This document shows, one piece after another, positions 1 through 9,533 of a stretch of 64,000 bases of DNA. Both the position numbers and the translations under genes were made by a program. Position 1 is the first letter of the stretch. Each line of letters starts with the position of its first letter. The DNA is taken from NCBI GenBank assembly GCA_016195025.1, contig JACQAL010000021.1, positions 1 to 64,000 on the forward strand, in the 5' to 3' direction. This DNA comes from Bacteroidota bacterium. Its GTDB lineage: Bacteria; Bacteroidota; Bacteroidia; Palsa-948. The notes under the pieces were generated by a model. It did no database searches. It saw only the letters and a program-made list of their open reading frames with translations, and was not told the DNA's origin.

Positions 1-3000
1 AGTGCGCACGCCAATCATAATTGTTTTCACTGCGCTCAGGTTGGGATTGCCTTGTATATGAATGTAGCGGGGAACTGTTAAACTGCTATTATCAGGGTCG
101 GGTGTTGAAGTAATTTGTTTGGAATATCTTTTTGTAAGCGAAACGCCTTTCACCAGGTTCGCTATGTCTTCGTTGCGTTCCTGTTTTAATTGCTGAAGTT
201 CAGAAAAAATAATTTCCATGTTGTTATCGGGAATCCAAACTTTTTTACGGTCGTCCGTGCTGGTGTTGTCATACGTTCCCGCGGGAGTAACCTTGAGCGG
301 AATTTCATACTCGTAATAGTTTTGCGTGAAATCGCTTCCCATGCGGACAAAACAAGTAATGTCGTTATCGTTAAGAGCAGTGCCGGTTGCCTGCGCTTCG
401 GCATGAACATACATGTCCAGTTTTTTGTACGAGCGCATATCCATGTCCACATTTTTATAGGTGGCGCGCGCATCTCCGTCTTCAAGGTTGCAAACTTTCA
501 GCGCCATGGACTGTTCGTTCAAATGAATGGGTGTTGTGGCTCCATAAGATAACTGCCTTTCAATATTTGGCGGAAGAACATAGTTCACCGGTTTTTTTGT
601 TCCGTTCTCTTCGTAATTAACTGCCGCCACATCAAAGGTGGTTCCCACGTCATCGGTTCCGAGGTATTCTCCCAAACTTGCCAAATCATACTGGTATTTT
701 CTCCATTCCCCGCGAATGAGTTCCACTTTTGCAAAGCGCACCACCACCGGCTTGTCAAACCCGCGCAATATCATTCGCATGAAGCGGATGGATTTGAAGT
801 CCTCTATGTTTCCGTACTTGGCTTCAAATGCAGTAACAGGAATTTTTATTTGATACCATTTTACATTTTGTGCATTGCCGTTGGGCTTGGTTCCGTTTGC
901 GTCTTCCGCATCGTTGATGAAATTATTTCCAACATTGGTGGGAGAAATATCGCTCGGAGAAATTTTCACGCGGTACTGAAAATATCCCTCATTCTCGCTC
1001 AGGTTATTGTCGCGGTTAATGTCTTCGGTGTTGGGCAGCGTGGTGGAAGAATGCGGAAAGGGGTCGGAGTTTGCCGGGGAATTGCCTTCCGTGCCGTTGT
1101 AATATTTATACCGCTCCAGGGTGCCCAATTGCGCGTTGTCATAATCATCTGCGCGGTAATAATGATAATAATCGGAAGAAGGATCTGTTAATGAGTTCGG
1201 CTGGTTGGTAAATACAGGAGAGGGAGGAGCAACCGAAGACATTGCACTCATGTATTTGATAAAGAATTTTTTTTCATCATCATCGTTTAATCCATCGTAT
1301 CCTACATCCTGCGCTGTGCGCGTGCTGAGGTCGTTGTCGAATGCATTTACGATTGCCTGCACTTTCGGAATGTGCCCCCACACAGTAGTATCAACCGGGT
1401 GTGTCTGGTCGGAGGAAGAAGTGGGCAGCCCGTTCTCAAAACTTTTTTTTCCATCGCGCAGAACATCTTCCGAAATATTTCCGAGTTGAACAATCAGTTC
1501 GCCCGATGTCGCCTGGAGATTATTGTACGGGGGACCCATGTCTGCATTAAACGGATCCATCATCCAGAGTTGTACAAACTGCACGTTTGCCGCTTCAAAA
1601 TCATTCGTTTCAATTTTGCGCATGATTCCTCCCCAGCGCGATGAAGGATTTTTCAATGTGCCATCCGGATTTGAACCTGAAGAAATTTTAGTAGTGCCCG
1701 CAATTGTATCATAGTTGTACATTCCGCGTTCGGAGGGATACAGCGCAAGGTCGAGCGTAGGCAAAGGAACGGGCTGGCCGGTTTGTGATTCTTTCTTGGG
1801 AAAAATTTCTTTCTCATAAATTTCGCGCCCATAGTTATCAGACATTCTGTTTTTATCGTAGTAAGAAGGCGTAAGATTATTTGTCTGCCGCATAAACATG
1901 GGGTCAATAGTGTACCAGCAAAGTTTCGCGCAGTTGAAGCGGTTCGATAACTCGTTTATTTTTCCTCCTTCGGGCCACAAGCCGTTGGGTCCGTTCTGAT
2001 ATTGCGGAGTGCTGGCGAGAAACCACGCGCCCACCGTTTTAATATCAATCGGGCTTTGGCTTCCTTCGAAATCATCTATGTAGGCGTTTCCTTCTTTGCC
2101 GATGGCACGCGAGTGCCCGGGAATAAGCGCTGCGGCTTCGCCCGTTGCGGTGATGGTGGACATTTCCTTGGTGGAAAGCAGCGGAAGTTTATCAATCATG
2201 CGCGTGAGAAACGGAACTTCGTTGCGGTAATTTCCATCGAGCCCCAGCATGGTGTTTTTGATGGGCTCTTCGCCCACATTTACTTTTTGCATGAGCGGGC
2301 GCTCGTTCAGGCGGATGGCGGTGGCTCCCCAGTGAAAATTCCGGTTCGAGCGGTAATCGAGATGCGCGCCCATCAATGTTTTTTGCTGAATGCCGAAGAG
2401 CACATTACTTTCGAATGAAACTTTTATGGGAATTCCGGAACTTAAAATTCCCTGGTTAATGATTTTCACTTTTCCGAGTGCATAGTCCACCGTGTAATCC
2501 ACATTTTCGGTAAGAGGCGCGCCTCCGGCAGTAACTTTCACCGAGCCCTCGGGAATGTTCGGAGCGTTCAGGTTAATTTCCGAGCCCGCAGCCGATTTAA
2601 AACTTCCTTTCATCTTGAAGCGGTTTTTATTCGGCAACTGCTGCGCGGAAGATTTGGTGGAATCATAAAGTTCATTGAATGCATATTTGTTTTCTATGGA
2701 AAGCAGCGAGGGGTCGTGCGCGGGATTTATTTTTTCGCGCAAATGATTTCCGAACGGCTCGCGCACGGGAAAATAAATTCTTCCGGTGGCGGCATTGATG
2801 GTAACTCCGTCAATGAAATCAAAAACTCCATCGGGCGTTGCATCGCCTGCGGGATTAATGCGGTCGAGGTTCATCACCTGCAGCAGCGGCTTTCCGGTAA
2901 TGGCAATTCCTTTTTCGGGAATAACAGGAATGAAAGTTCCCGTGCCGGGATTGTTATATAAAATATCGAGTTTGAAACTTTCCGGCTTCACCTGGTAAGC

Positions 3001-4635
3001 GCCTACCGTATAAACATTTTTCATCATCAAATCCCAGAGAAGCGTGTCTTTGCGCGGGCTCACGTTGGTGCTCTTCAGCATTTTTACGAGCAGGCATTTG
3101 GGGTCGGCAATTCCATCGGTGGAAAGTTCGCCCACCTGAAATGTATTTCCGTTGTATGTGTACTGGTATGCCACCGCCACCACCTGGTCAGGATTGATGG
3201 TGCTGTTCAGCGAAACAAAACCAAGCTTGGAGTTGAACGTGAATTCGCTGGTTGCTAATCTTCGCGCGGCAAGAACTTTCTCAAAATCCTTAACGGGTAT
3301 TAATCCCACTCCTGCCGGAGGCAGCGTGGAAAGTATGGTAACTGCGCTGTCGCGGTTTCGGATGTGCGGGCATTGGGCGCAGGAAGAAAAAAGCGTTGGG
3401 GGATTTAATGTATTTGCCGTGTTGTCGGGCACAGATGCATTGCTGGCAGTTACTGCGGTTGGGTTGGTCAGGTATTTTGTTTTGTTCTCGCCCAAATCGG
3501 TAAGCGCAATAATGTTTCTTGTATCGTTGGTGTTGGAGCTCGTATTGGTAATCCACACTTCCACTTTTGTAACATTGATTTGCGAGCGGATAACCGGCAA
3601 ACTTTTCAGCGCAGAATCGTATTGCTCTTTGAAAAACTGCGAAAGGAAAAAATGCTTGTTCGATTCATACGCATCGCCATTAATGTCGAAGGTGCTGGTC
3701 TGCGCTCCGTTTTCAATATTGATTTCTTTCTTTTGCCCTTTCTCCTGTGAAATGAGCGCGGTAACGGTGGCTTTCCCGAACTGCAGTTGCGTTTTTAATC
3801 CGAACAAACTCTGGCTTCCGCTGATGAGCGTGCTGTTCAGCGGCAAACTCACGTTGCCGGCTTCTATTTTTTTTATGATGTCGTCTTCTCCTCCCGAATA
3901 TTCCAGTTTCATTTTGTTTTCGAAATCAAAGGTTGCCTGCGTGTTGTAGTTGGTAGTGATTTTAAGGCGGTCGCCAATTTTCCCAATCAAACTCAATTGA
4001 ATTTTTTCATCGAAGTCGAACGTGGTGATGCGCCTGTTCTTCACCGGCACTGCCGGGTTTTCGGTGAACGAAGAGTTGACTCCGAAAATTAATTCGGCAG
4101 AGCCCTGCGGGCGAATGTCCACCACGTTGCTTCCGAAGATGCGGTCGAAAACCTGGTTGTTGATTTTGATGGGCGGAATTAAATTTTTGCTTTTGTTTCC
4201 CTGCGTCATGGCTTCCGCAGTGCTGCGCGATTTCCAATAGTCCTTCGTGGATTTCCGGAACACGTAATCCACATATTCGTCCTGCGTCATGTAAATGGGC
4301 GGGCGGTAATCGAGGTTGCCCATTTTCTGCGTTACGTTGTAGCGGTTGGAATCGGTATCGTAGGTAATATCTGTCTTCACATTCGAAGGCGTGTTCAGGT
4401 ACATTCCTCCGTTGTAATCGTTCATCTGCGGAAGCCCGTGCGATTCATCGTGCATGGGATATTTGAGATGAAGCGTGTCGGAATCCCTGGCGGAAGAAAA
4501 AAAAGCCGGAGGCGCGGAATTTTTCTCCGGAAAATTTTCCACAGGCAGTTCGCGGTGCGTTCCGCTGCTTGCCCAAATCAGCGCGGCAAACACCGAAGGC
4601 AGGCCCACAAAAAAAGAATTAACTGAACCTTTCAC
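1..4635 (-). CDS. sprA: SprA, T9SS outer-membrane translocon and gliding protein (N-terminal part; runs off the left edge)
   Basis: The frame stays open for 1545 codons from a GTG at 4635 to the window edge, so only the N-terminal two thirds or so of the usual roughly 2400-residue protein is present. A TAA lies two codons upstream of this GTG in frame, so it is the first possible start; a hydrophobic stretch (FFVGLPSVFAALIWA) follows and suits a signal peptide. SprA-like stretches include RITTFDFDEKIQLSLIGKIG, LISGSQSLFGLKTQLQFGK and SDNYGREIYEKEIFPKK. In the family SprA forms the very large beta-barrel through which T9SS cargo crosses the outer membrane, and it is needed for gliding. The gene lies 18 bp downstream of ruvA; the maeB-ruvA-sprA neighbourhood is recurrent in Bacteroidota. 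It is the export route for the T9SS-tailed proteins elsewhere in the window. Confidence 0.93.
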   Translation of the reverse strand, partial: MKGSVNSFFVGLPSVFAALIWASSGTHRELPVENFPEKNSAPPAFFSSARDSDTLHLKYPMHDESHGLPQMNDYNGGMYLNTPSNVKTDITYDTDSNRYNVTQKMGNLDYRPPIYMTQDEYVDYVFRKSTKDYWKSRSTAEAMTQGNKSKNLIPPIKINNQVFDRIFGSNVVDIRPQGSAELIFGVNSSFTENPAVPVKNRRITTFDFDEKIQLSLIGKIGDRLKITTNYNTQATFDFENKMKLEYSGGEDDIIKKIEAGNVSLPLNSTLISGSQSLFGLKTQLQFGKATVTALISQEKGQKKEINIENGAQTSTFDINGDAYESNKHFFLSQFFKEQYDSALKSLPVIRSQINVTKVEVWITNTSSNTNDTRNIIALTDLGENKTKYLTNPTAVTASNASVPDNTANTLNPPTLFSSCAQCPHIRNRDSAVTILSTLPPAGVGLIPVKDFEKVLAARRLATSEFTFNSKLGFVSLNSTINPDQVVAVAYQYTYNGNTFQVGELSTDGIADPKCLLVKMLKSTNVSPRKDTLLWDLMMKNVYTVGAYQVKPESFKLDILYNNPGTGTFIPVIPEKGIAITGKPLLQVMNLDRINPAGDATPDGVFDFIDGVTINAATGRIYFPVREPFGNHLREKINPAHDPSLLSIENKYAFNELYDSTKSSAQQLPNKNRFKMKGSFKSAAGSEINLNAPNIPEGSVKVTAGGAPLTENVDYTVDYALGKVKIINQGILSSGIPIKVSFESNVLFGIQQKTLMGAHLDYRSNRNFHWGATAIRLNERPLMQKVNVGEEPIKNTMLGLDGNYRNEVPFLTRMIDKLPLLSTKEMSTITATGEAAALIPGHSRAIGKEGNAYIDDFEGSQSPIDIKTVGAWFLASTPQYQNGPNGLWPEGGKINELSNRFNCAKLCWYTIDPMFMRQTNNLTPSYYDKNRMSDNYGREIYEKEIFPKKESQTGQPVPLPTLDLALYPSERGMYNYDTIAGTTKISSGSNPDGTLKNPSSRWGGIMRKIETNDFEAANVQFVQLWMMDPFNADMGPPYNNLQATSGELIVQLGNISEDVLRDGKKSFENGLPTSSSDQTHPVDTTVWGHIPKVQAIVNAFDNDLSTRTAQDVGYDGLNDDDEKKFFIKYMSAMSSVAPPSPVFTNQPNSLTDPSSDYYHYYRADDYDNAQLGTLERYKYYNGTEGNSPANSDPFPHSSTTLPNTEDINRDNNLSENEGYFQYRVKISPSDISPTNVGNNFINDAEDANGTKPNGNAQNVKWYQIKIPVTAFEAKYGNIEDFKSIRFMRMILRGFDKPVVVRFAKVELIRGEWRKYQYDLASLGEYLGTDDVGTTFDVAAVNYEENGTKKPVNYVLPPNIERQLSYGATTPIHLNEQSMALKVCNLEDGDARATYKNVDMDMRSYKKLDMYVHAEAQATGTALNDNDITCFVRMGSDFTQNYYEYEIPLKVTPAGTYDNTSTDDRKKVWIPDNNMEIIFSELQQLKQERNEDIANLVKGVSLTKRYSKQITSTPDPDNSSLTVPRYIHIQGNPNLSAVKTIMIGVRT

Positions 4636-4653
4636 GGGTTATGTACTGATTGA

Positions 4654-5226
4654 CTATAAATTTTTCAACGCTTCTTTTACCAACTGCTCGACCGATGAAT
4701 CGGTTTTTGCTGCCAGCGCTTTATCCACCGCCTTTTCCGAACTGGCTTTGGCAAAGCCGAGCGTAAGCAGCGCCTTCAACGCTTCACTGCGGGTTTTATT
4801 GTGCGGGTCATCCGCTTTTACTTTTTCCATTTTACCACCCAGGTCCACAATAATCCGCTGCGCGGTTTTTTCCCCGATGCCTTTGATGCTTCTGAAAATT
4901 CCTGCCTCTCCTTTTGCAATGGCTGCCTGCACTTCGTCAGGAGAAAGCGCTGACAAAACCATGCGCGCGGTGGAAGCGCCTACGCCCGAAACGGAAAGGA
5001 GATGGCGGAAAACGGTTCGCTCGCGCTCGTCAAAAAATCCGTACATGTTTTGCGAAAAATCCTGCTGGTTAGTGATGACGTGCGTGAGCAGTTTGCATTT
5101 TTCAGACGAGCCGATTTTCGAATACGTGTTTACGGTAATGTGAATGTAATAGCCGGTTCCGCTGCAATCAATAACGGCATAGGTGGGATTTTTTTCCAGC
5201 AGTTTTCCTTCGATGTGGTTTATCAT
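4654..5226 (-). CDS. ruvA: Holliday junction branch migration protein RuvA
   Basis: This 190-residue protein begins MINHIEGKLLEKNPTYAVID, the OB-fold opening of RuvA. The helix-hairpin-helix core is visible as FRHLLSVSGVGASTARMVL and GIFRSIKGIGEKTAQRIIVDL, and a C-terminal helical domain III follows (ALLTLGFAKASSEKAVDKAL). RuvA binds four-way DNA junctions as a tetramer and loads the RuvB motor. Length is normal for the family. The reading frame is open further upstream, but ATG 5226 gives the family N-terminus. sprA follows after 18 bp; 104 bp separate ruvA from the phosphatase gene upstream. Confidence 0.97.
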   Translation of the reverse strand: MINHIEGKLLEKNPTYAVIDCSGTGYYIHITVNTYSKIGSSEKCKLLTHVITNQQDFSQNMYGFFDERERTVFRHLLSVSGVGASTARMVLSALSPDEVQAAIAKGEAGIFRSIKGIGEKTAQRIIVDLGGKMEKVKADDPHNKTRSEALKALLTLGFAKASSEKAVDKALAAKTDSSVEQLVKEALKNL

Positions 5227-5330
5227 TGGGTTTCGAAAAAAGGGTAGCAAATGTAACAAAAAGCAGGCGCAGATAATTGCACAAAGAGAAAGATGCCTTC
5301 TTGAAAAAGTGTGGAAAAATTTTAGCGGCT

Positions 5331-8300
5331 TCAGGAATTTATCCTCATCCCAATCACCAGCACATCGTCTAACTGGCTGTTGCTGCCTTTCCATGCGGCT
5401 AATTTTTCATCCAGGATTTTTTCCTGCTCCCGCATGGGCTTGTGCCGGATGGATAACAGCAGTTCTTCCAACTGCGTTTGCATGAATTTTTCGTCCTGCG
5501 GTCCGCCAAACTGGTCGCAGTAGCCGTCTGTGAAAATATAAACGGCATCGCCCTTGCTTAACTGAATGGTTTCTTTCCGGAACGATGCTTCTTTTTTTGT
5601 TACTAATCCCACGGGGTGATTTCCCTTTTTTACATTTTTTATTCCGGTTTCGCCTGCGAGCAGCAGCGGGCGCCCCGAAGAAGCGAATTCCAGTTTTTGA
5701 TTTTTATGGTCAATGGCGCAGAGGGCAATGTCCATGCCGTCCACGGTTCCGGTTTCGTGCTCTTGTTTTTTCAGCGCGCTCACCACGCCTTCGTGAAGTT
5801 GATGCAGGATAATTTCAGGGTCGGTGATTTTTTTGTTGTTCACAATGTCATTTAAAAGATTATTCCCGATGAGCGACATGAATGCGCCCGGCACCCCGTG
5901 CCCCGTGCAATCCACTGCCGCCACCAGCGAAGTTCCGTTCATGCGCGCGAACCAGTAAAAGTCACCGCTCACAATATCTTTGGGCTTGAAAAGAATGAAT
6001 GATTCGGGAATCACTTCCTGAATTTTTTCTTTCAGCGGAAGAATGGATTCCTGGATGCGTTTGGCATACCGGATGGAGGCGGTAATGTTCTGATTTTTTT
6101 TCTCAATCACTTTGTTCTGCACTTCCACCAGTTCTTTTTCCGCGCGGAGTTCTTTCGTTTTCAAATCCACCTGCTCTTCTAAATATTTTTTCATGGCGCG
6201 CAGCCGGCTCAGCCGCCATTTAAACACCGCGTAAATGCCAAGAAGTATTGTGCACAGCACCGAAATGCGGAACCACCACGTTGCCCAGAAGGGCGGTGTG
6301 ATTTGAAAACTGAATGTTGCAGGCGCGCTCCAGATGCCATCGTTGTTGCACGACATCACGTTGAAAGTAAATTTTCCCGGGGGAAGATTGGAGTAGGTGG
6401 CGAAATTTTCTTTCATCGGCTCCGTCCAGTCCTTATCGAACCCTTCGAGTTTATATTTATACTGAACTTTTTTCGGAATGGAAAAACTCAGCCCCGCAAA
6501 ATCAAACGTGAGATGGTTTTTGTTGTACGGAAAAACCATGCGCGCGGGAAGAAACAAGCGCGGGGAAAGAGAGTCGGAATAAGTTGCGAAATCAAAATTC
6601 TCGAAGGAAAGACGCACGTTTGTAATTTCGGTTTGCGGCTCAACCGGATTTGTTTTGTCTTCCGAAGGATGATAGCAGAATGCCCCGCGAATGGTGCCGA
6701 ACCAGGTATTTCCGTTTTCTTCTTTCAAAACAGAACCGGTGTTGCACTCCGTTCCGAAAAATCCTTCCTCGCTTCCGAAATGCTTGGTTGCAATTTTTCC
6801 GGTGCGGTAATACTCTGCCAAATCAAGTTTGTCAATTCCGCTGTTCGTGCCAATCAGTAAATGATTGTCGTCTGTGGCGGCAATGGCATACACCGTGTTG
6901 GACGCGAGCCCGTCTTTTTTGGTAATGGTTTTTATTTCTCTGGTAACAGGATTTATGCGGCTGATGCCGTCAAAATTTGCCGACCATATATTCCCCGCGC
7001 TGTCTTCTGCAATGCAAAGCGAGCCGTTGCCCGCCAGCCCGTCTGCTTCGGTAAAATTTCGGAAAGAAAATTTTCCGTTCTCTTCTTTCACAAGAGAAAT
7101 TCCTCCTCCCGAAGTTCCAAACCATAAATTATTTTTTTTATCCTCGTAGGCGCAGAGAAACCGCGCATTCGCCAAGCCGTCCTTCGTGGAAAAAATCCGG
7201 AATGTCTTTCCGTCAAAAAGATTCAGCCCGTTGCCGGTTCCCACCCAGATTCTTCCTTTGTAATCGGAAAAGAGGACGCGCACATAATTATTGCTCAACC
7301 CGTTTTTCTCGTTGTAGTTGGTAAATTTTCCATTGGCGTATTTAAAAATTCCGCTGCCGGTAGTGGTCAGCCAGATGTTCCCGTCCTTGTCTTCTATAAT
7401 GCGCCAGACCTTCTCATCGGCAAAGCCATTTTTGGAATTAAAGAAAGAGAACTTTTTACCGTCAAAGAACGTTGCTCCGTTGTCGTGCCCGAACCATCGT
7501 TCGCCTTTTTTTGTTTTGCATAGGGAAAGAATCATTTCGCTTGGCAAACCGTTTTGCGCGCGAAGGGAAGTAAATGTTTGCTCGCCCAGTTTTGCCGCGC
7601 CCGCGCCATCGGTGCCGAACCAGATATTTCCCTCGCGGTCTTCAAAAGAAGAATACGCGCCATCCACGGAAAGCCCTTCGCGGCTTCCGAATTTAACAAC
7701 CGTGTCTTTTGAAATTTTATACACGCCCGCATCGAGCGTACACACCCAGATGTTTTTCCGGCTGTCCGTTTTTATGGATTGAATGATTTGCTTTGCGAGG
7801 GGCGGTGCCGGAAGGGCAAGAAAAGAAATTTTTTCTCCTTCAATCACATTAATTCCCGCTGACGTGCCTGCAAAAGTTTTGTTTTCGTCCTGTAAAAAAC
7901 AATTTACTGCGTTGCTCCTGAGCCCGTTTGCGGTTGAATATTTTTTTACGATTATGTTGTTCTTCTCCATAAAAATTCCATCCCCGCTTGTTCCCATCCA
8001 GATATTTCCTTGTTTGTCTTTATACACGCTTAAAATTGTTTTTCCTTTCAGCCCGGGAATTTCGTGCAGCACATTTCCGTCATACACAAATGCACCCTGG
8101 TTTGTTCCGAAATAAATCTCACTCGAAGAAACCACCAGCATGCTTCGGATAAATAAACCGGAGAGCGGTTTTAACTCCGGTGGAAGGGGAAGAAATTTTT
8201 TTGTCTGATAAATGCTGATGCCTTTGGGCGTTCCTGCCCAAAGCCGCTCTTGTTCATCTTCGCCCAGGCAATACACGCCATCGTAGCAAAGCCCTTCGGA

Positions 8301-8531
8301 AATGGTGAACACGGAAAATTTTTTCCCGTCATAGCGCACCAGCCCTCCCCCATCGGTGCCGAACCAGAGAAATCCTTTTTTATCCTGCAGCACGCAATGC
8401 ACCTGCGACTGGGGAATTCCTTCTTCGATGGAATATAAATGAATATTGGCGGTTTGCGCGCGGCAAAAAAACGGAAGCGCCAGAAAAAAAACGGGGGCAA
8501 GAATTTTCTTCGTTGCCATCTTTGCTATCAC
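5331..8531 (-). CDS. Periplasmic two-component-type propeller sensor fused to a SpoIIE/PP2C serine phosphatase
   Basis: This 1066-residue protein has a signal peptide (ILAPVFFLALPFFCRA), then roughly residues 25-610 of repeated propeller blades (WFGTDGGGLVRYDGKKF and variants, Reg_prop type), a Y_Y_Y domain at about 650-745 (GFDKDWTEPMKENFATYSNL), one membrane helix near 755-770, a coiled coil, and a SpoIIE/PP2C domain. The phosphatase motifs are GDFYWF, AVDCTGHGVPGAFMSLIG, DGMDIALCAID, IFTDGYCDQFGG and QLDDVLVIG, with the metal-binding aspartates kept. It should sense a periplasmic ligand and dephosphorylate a cytoplasmic protein. The GTG start overlaps the upstream SiaC-family stop (GTGA); an ATG at 8519 is an alternative. 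Translational coupling to siaC makes SiaC the obvious substrate, by analogy with SiaA of Pseudomonas. That partnership is inference. Confidence 0.88.
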   Translation of the reverse strand: MIAKMATKKILAPVFFLALPFFCRAQTANIHLYSIEEGIPQSQVHCVLQDKKGFLWFGTDGGGLVRYDGKKFSVFTISEGLCYDGVYCLGEDEQERLWAGTPKGISIYQTKKFLPLPPELKPLSGLFIRSMLVVSSSEIYFGTNQGAFVYDGNVLHEIPGLKGKTILSVYKDKQGNIWMGTSGDGIFMEKNNIIVKKYSTANGLRSNAVNCFLQDENKTFAGTSAGINVIEGEKISFLALPAPPLAKQIIQSIKTDSRKNIWVCTLDAGVYKISKDTVVKFGSREGLSVDGAYSSFEDREGNIWFGTDGAGAAKLGEQTFTSLRAQNGLPSEMILSLCKTKKGERWFGHDNGATFFDGKKFSFFNSKNGFADEKVWRIIEDKDGNIWLTTTGSGIFKYANGKFTNYNEKNGLSNNYVRVLFSDYKGRIWVGTGNGLNLFDGKTFRIFSTKDGLANARFLCAYEDKKNNLWFGTSGGGISLVKEENGKFSFRNFTEADGLAGNGSLCIAEDSAGNIWSANFDGISRINPVTREIKTITKKDGLASNTVYAIAATDDNHLLIGTNSGIDKLDLAEYYRTGKIATKHFGSEEGFFGTECNTGSVLKEENGNTWFGTIRGAFCYHPSEDKTNPVEPQTEITNVRLSFENFDFATYSDSLSPRLFLPARMVFPYNKNHLTFDFAGLSFSIPKKVQYKYKLEGFDKDWTEPMKENFATYSNLPPGKFTFNVMSCNNDGIWSAPATFSFQITPPFWATWWFRISVLCTILLGIYAVFKWRLSRLRAMKKYLEEQVDLKTKELRAEKELVEVQNKVIEKKNQNITASIRYAKRIQESILPLKEKIQEVIPESFILFKPKDIVSGDFYWFARMNGTSLVAAVDCTGHGVPGAFMSLIGNNLLNDIVNNKKITDPEIILHQLHEGVVSALKKQEHETGTVDGMDIALCAIDHKNQKLEFASSGRPLLLAGETGIKNVKKGNHPVGLVTKKEASFRKETIQLSKGDAVYIFTDGYCDQFGGPQDEKFMQTQLEELLLSIRHKPMREQEKILDEKLAAWKGSNSQLDDVLVIGMRINS

Positions 8532-8905
8532 AGTTCGTTGAATAAAAATTCAATGCTCGGACAAAGTTCGGCAAACTCTTCTCCCGCTTCACGCATGTCA
8601 CGGTCGCCCTTTTTGTACTGCCAGTTTATTTTTGCCGCCTTTCCTTTTTCTTTCACCGATTCCAGTTTGGTGAGGATGTCGAATATGGGTTTGTAGGAAG
8701 ACGAATTAAAATACTGAAGTTGGAAAACAAAAAGCGTTTCATGGTTGGGCGATTGCACGTAGCGGTCAATCCAGTTGAGAACGGGCGTAAAAAATTCGCG
8801 CGTGTCTTCGGGATACGAGCGCCCGCTGACAGAAAATAAATTATTCTGCGCATCAAGAATGATTTCGGGCGTGTCGGTTCCTTTTGCAATTTTTAACGGC
8901 TCCAT
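8528..8905 (-). CDS. SiaC-family regulatory phosphoprotein (DUF1987)
   Basis: This is a 125-residue soluble protein. The segments IAKGTDTPEIILDAQNNLF, GRSYPEDTREFFTPVLNWID and FQLQYFNSSSYKPIFDIL are characteristic of the SiaC/DUF1987 family. In Pseudomonas SiaC is phosphorylated on a threonine in the corresponding loop by SiaB and dephosphorylated by SiaA; here the loop reads FNSSS, so serine would be the likely target. It lies 7 bp after the SiaB-family gene and overlaps the phosphatase start by 4 bp. No SiaD-type diguanylate cyclase is nearby, so the partner released or bound by SiaC is unknown. Family assignment is strong; the site assignment is inferred. Confidence 0.88.
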   Translation of the reverse strand: MEPLKIAKGTDTPEIILDAQNNLFSVSGRSYPEDTREFFTPVLNWIDRYVQSPNHETLFVFQLQYFNSSSYKPIFDILTKLESVKEKGKAAKINWQYKKGDRDMREAGEEFAELCPSIEFLFNEL

Positions 8906-8912
8906 TCATTTT

Positions 8913-9473
8913 TCAATTTGATGCCACAATGCTTTCGAGCGAAAAAAAAGTAGCGCGCTCATCCAATTTTCTGAATTCATACGAAAATTTTTCCGCCTTG
9001 CGCGCGATGCTTACCAATCCAAGCCCTGCTCCGGATTTTTCGCTCAGGATGGTTTCGGAAAGCGTTTTCTTGTGAAGCGCTTTCAATTCTTCCCTGCTTA
9101 AGCCGGAAAGTTGTTTCAGCCGCGCTTCCAGTTTTTCCACTTCGGAATTCTTTATCAGGTTTCCGGTTTTAATGAAAAAACTATTTTCTTTTCTTCCCAC
9201 CAGGATAATTCCCGGCTTGAGGTCACCGTTTTCTTCGGGCGCTGTTCCGTATTTGCAAATGTTCTGCATGCATTCCACCATAATGGAAAACACGCGGCTC
9301 TTCACCTGCGTTTTGTTGTCGTGGTATTCATTTTTTGTTTCGGCAAGAAGAAGAATGGCGTTTACCAAATCCTGGTTAAAGTCGCCTTTGAAACAAAGCA
9401 TCAGGTTGGCTTTTTCAAAATCGGAGAACCAATTATAAATGAGCGAGGGCTTATCGGAAGTGATGTTGAGCAT
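8913..9473 (-). CDS. SiaB-family protein kinase (GHKL-like fold, DUF6272)
   Basis: This is a 186-residue protein without a signal peptide or membrane helix. Its middle region VFSIMVECMQNICKYG resembles the N-box helix of GHKL ATPases, and SEKSGAGLGLVSIARKAEKF supplies a G-box-like loop. This is the SiaB architecture, a small serine/threonine kinase related to anti-sigma-factor kinases. It starts the three-gene unit siaB-siaC-phosphatase and is separated from maeB by 60 bp. The expected reaction is phosphorylation of the SiaC-like protein encoded next to it, opposed by the phosphatase. The fold call is from motifs and context. Confidence 0.85.
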   Translation of the reverse strand: MLNITSDKPSLIYNWFSDFEKANLMLCFKGDFNQDLVNAILLLAETKNEYHDNKTQVKSRVFSIMVECMQNICKYGTAPEENGDLKPGIILVGRKENSFFIKTGNLIKNSEVEKLEARLKQLSGLSREELKALHKKTLSETILSEKSGAGLGLVSIARKAEKFSYEFRKLDERATFFSLESIVASN

Positions 9474-9533
9474 GTTCGTTAGAAATAACTTACTAAAGTA
9501 AAAAATTATTCATCATTGGCGAATCGCGCAGGA

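Noticed and set aside
190-4240. Open frames on the plus strand across the first 4.6 kb
   Set aside because: They are antisense shadows of sprA, whose minus-strand translation matches the family throughout.
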